From: Acropora yongei
Taxonomy: Eukaryota > Cnidaria > Anthozoa > Scleractinia > Acroporidae
DNA: 10,000 nucleotides
Reading direction: 5' to 3'
Assembly: GCA_014634225.1 (NCBI GenBank)
Contig: BLFN01000597.1
Location: forward strand, 2,178,612-2,188,611
Below the pieces are notes generated by a model, which made no database searches, was not told the DNA's origin, and worked only from the letters and a program-made list of their open reading frames with translations. The first letter of the stretch is position 1, and every line of letters starts with the position of its first letter. The translations under genes were made by a program, and so were the position numbers. Of this stretch, positions 8,225-10,000 are shown in pieces.

Positions 8225-8279
8225 TAGTATAATATTCTGTCCATGTTATTGTCATTAATGAGATATGGATGCGCAACTC
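8225..8279 (+). repeat. 55-base motif, second copy
   Basis: Matches 7897-7951 with three substitutions. The two copies bracket 273 bases holding the octamer/TATA cluster. The motif may be a subterminal repeat or a boundary element of an unidentified mobile element. Confidence 0.88.
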
Positions 8280-8975
8280 GTCCCTCCGCCGCGCCGGCCG
8301 AAATGAACGAGCCATAAACGCCATACAGCACCTTAAATATTCTTAAGTAAATCCACACTATAGTGATAAGCCAATCTCTCTCTTCCCAGTCCTTATCCAT
8401 CCCCTCCCTCCTGATCGGGTTCCCCATCCCAGGTTGTCCAACCAACCTCACGAGGATCCCCAACTACAGCCAGCCTTCCCTCGAACTCGACATCTTGCTC
8501 TCAACTAGAAAATAAAAAACACTTTGACATGTTCCAGCGCATATATTTTACTTTACACTGGCCACCCAAACAAAAAGATGGCATAAGTCAAGATAAGCCA
8601 CAAGGGAAAAAAAAAGAGGTATGATACCCACAAGCCAAAGGGCAAATGATATCTTCCTGGAGATGGGGATCCCGAATCAGGAGAGAGCAACTACCCACGC
8701 CCGGAACCGGACGTCCACAGGATAGCCAAGAATTCTGACTAACTCCCATTTAAGTTACTCGCCCTAATACAAGGGTATTTAAACCAAAGATCCCAGGATT
8801 CCTTCTTCATTCTTCAAATGACTCGGTGTATGAATGTAACGTCAAGGAACACTGAGTGCTACTGCAGCTCCATTCATCTCCCAACCTTATCTGATGACTG
8901 CCTAACTAGACACCTTTTAATGTTCCTTGTCACCCAACAAAATAGGCAGGTACCTGCAAAACCAGAATTTCTCTT
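8280..8975. other. GC-richer stretch, probably repeat-derived, no gene called
   Basis: A 126-codon minus-strand frame (8463-8083) reaches into this stretch, but it runs through the 55-base motif, whose other copy carries stops in the matching frame, and it has no recognisable domain; I regard it as chance. The stretch has a CT-rich tract at about 8370-8430, an AATAAA string at 8511-8516, and a perfect 12-base palindrome GCAGGTACCTGC at 8946-8957. It could be the remnant of a non-autonomous element. The family is not recognised. Confidence 0.35.
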
Positions 8976-9227
8976 TTAATGACTGGAAAGGGCCGAAAAC
9001 AACCAGCCATCTCGCGCCTGCTCTCCATGGCTACAACTTTGAGCTGGAGAACCTGTGCGAGAATTGCGTCCATACAAAAGGGCAAATTCTTCGAGCTCGC
9101 CGTTTGTACAATTTCCCAATATGGTATCCACGCTATTGTCCTGGAATCTCTCCAGTACCCTTATGCGCTCCTCAATTGCTTGCAAGTGGCTCTTGCAGAA
9201 TACAACCGAGAAACAATCAAGCTTCAT
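8976..9227 (-). other. Unassigned minus-strand open segment beside the minisatellite
   Basis: This non-repetitive stretch stays open on the minus strand and is continuous with a frame through the first repeat units (total 185 codons from 9533). The unique part, about 83 residues from an internal Met, contains a plausible amphipathic helix (HLQAIEERIRVLERF) and an acidic patch. Plus-strand frames are open across it too. With no domain, promoter or splice evidence it may be a fragment of an exon or of a mobile-element gene, or chance. Confidence 0.2.
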
Positions 9228-9244
9228 GAACGCAATTTCATGCG

Positions 9245-10000
9245 GCATAGTATCTCTATTATTTCTTCCCATACCAATTACGAATGAGGCCTCCCTTAAA
9301 TTTCTTCCCACCACGATCACGAGTAAGGCATCCGTTCCATTTCTTCCCACCACGATCACGAGTGAGGCATTTCTCTTATTTCTTCCTACCACGATCACGA
9401 GTGAGGCATTTCTCTTATGTCCTCCTACAACGATCACGAGTGAGGCATTTCTCTTATTTCTTCCTACAACGATCACGGCTGAGGTATCTTTCTCATATCT
9501 TCCCACTACAATCACGAGTGAGGTATTCCTCATCTCTTCCCACTACTATCACGAATGAGGTGTCTCTCATTTCTTCCCACTACAATCTCTCTTAATTCTT
9601 CCCACTTCGATCCCAAGTGAGGTCTCTCTCATATTTTCCCATTACGAACACGAGTAAGGAATCTCTTACATTTCTTCCCACCACGATCACGAGTGAGGTA
9701 TCTCTCTCATAGCTTCTTTCCACTACGATCACAAGTGAGGCATTTTTCTCATTTCTTCCCACTACGATCACGAGTGCAGTATCTCTCTCATAGCTTCTTT
9801 CCACTACGATCACAAGTGAGGCATTTCTCTGATATCTTCCCATCACGATCTTGAGTGAGACATTTCTCATATCTTCCCACAACGATCACGAGTGAGGTAT
9901 CTTTCTCATATCTTCCCACTACGACGACGAGTGAGGCATTTCTCATGTTTTCCCACAACGATCACGAGTGAGGTATCTTTCTCACATCTTCCCACTACGA
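9245..10000 (+). repeat. Minisatellite, about 39-base units, running off the window
   Basis: About 19 to 20 tandem units, each built on TCTTCCCACNACGATCACG followed by AGTGAGG and a pyrimidine-rich tail. Typical units are 39 bases, but 36-, 37- and 42-base variants occur (for example 37 bases near 9495-9535) and one unit near 9575-9600 is truncated. Because 39 is a multiple of three, several frames on both strands stay open (repeated VIVVGRN in one minus frame), but the off-size units shift frame, so it is not maintained as coding sequence. Units to the left of 9261 are degenerate. The right end is outside the window. Confidence 0.93.
9693..9854 (+). repeat. 81-base higher-order repeat inside the minisatellite
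   Basis: A 42-base unit (9693-9734, with CATAGCTTCTTTCCACTACG) followed by a 39-base unit (9735-9773) is repeated as a pair at 9774-9815 and 9816-9854. This shows that the array also expands in dimer steps, as expected from unequal exchange or replication slippage. Confidence 0.85.

Noticed and set aside
8083..8463. Minus-strand 126-codon open frame as a gene
   Set aside because: It runs through the 55-base motif, whose other copy has stop codons in the equivalent frame, and shows no domain; a chance frame in repeat DNA is more likely.
9055..9595. Plus-strand frames through the tandem array as repetitive proteins
   Set aside because: Two overlapping plus frames and one minus frame are all open because the unit length is a multiple of three; 37-base units shift the frame.
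9245..10000. The tandem array as a CRISPR
   Set aside because: Units abut with no unique spacers, unit length varies, and the context is eukaryotic.

Overview
The window looks like animal nuclear DNA, most likely from an anthozoan cnidarian such as a stony coral or sea anemone. The evidence is AT-rich non-coding DNA with long gene-poor stretches, dispersed and tandem repeats, a tRNA-like Pol III unit, eukaryotic promoter and polyadenylation motifs, and one secreted protein whose architecture recalls the SE-cephalotoxin-like family known from cephalopods and corals. The organism assignment is an inference. No bacterial operon signals are visible.

Layout. Positions 1-511 are the right part of a repeat that returns at 7401-7910 with about 98% identity in the same orientation. 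Between them lies the only convincing gene, an uninterrupted minus-strand frame (3458 to 1278) for a 726-residue secreted protein with a signal peptide, a glycine-rich hydrophobic segment followed by a likely coiled coil, and 17 cysteines. It has a strong start context, a TATA-like box and an inverted CCAAT box upstream, and an AATAAA signal about 180 bases after the stop. A nearly perfect 62-base palindrome starts seven bases after the stop codon and would fold as a long hairpin in the 3' UTR.

About 1.7 kb upstream of this gene (5190-5500) is a diverged copy of its promoter region, in which the TATA-like box, CCAAT box and start codon are all damaged. It looks like the relic of a duplicated locus or an orphan promoter. 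The stretch 5700-5910 carries two metazoan core-promoter motifs (CGCG-type and YY1-type). A tRNA-like unit with intact A and B boxes and a T6 terminator but a damaged anticodon arm follows at 6060-6144, inside a pair of 19-base direct repeats.

The right third is repeat-derived: the second copy of the long repeat, a 55-base motif that occurs twice 328 bases apart, a promoter-like cluster (octamer, CCAAT, TATAAAG), an unassigned GC-richer stretch, and from about 9245 to the window end a minisatellite of roughly 39-base units with an 81-base higher-order repeat. Long open frames in that array on both strands are by-products of its period and are not called as genes.
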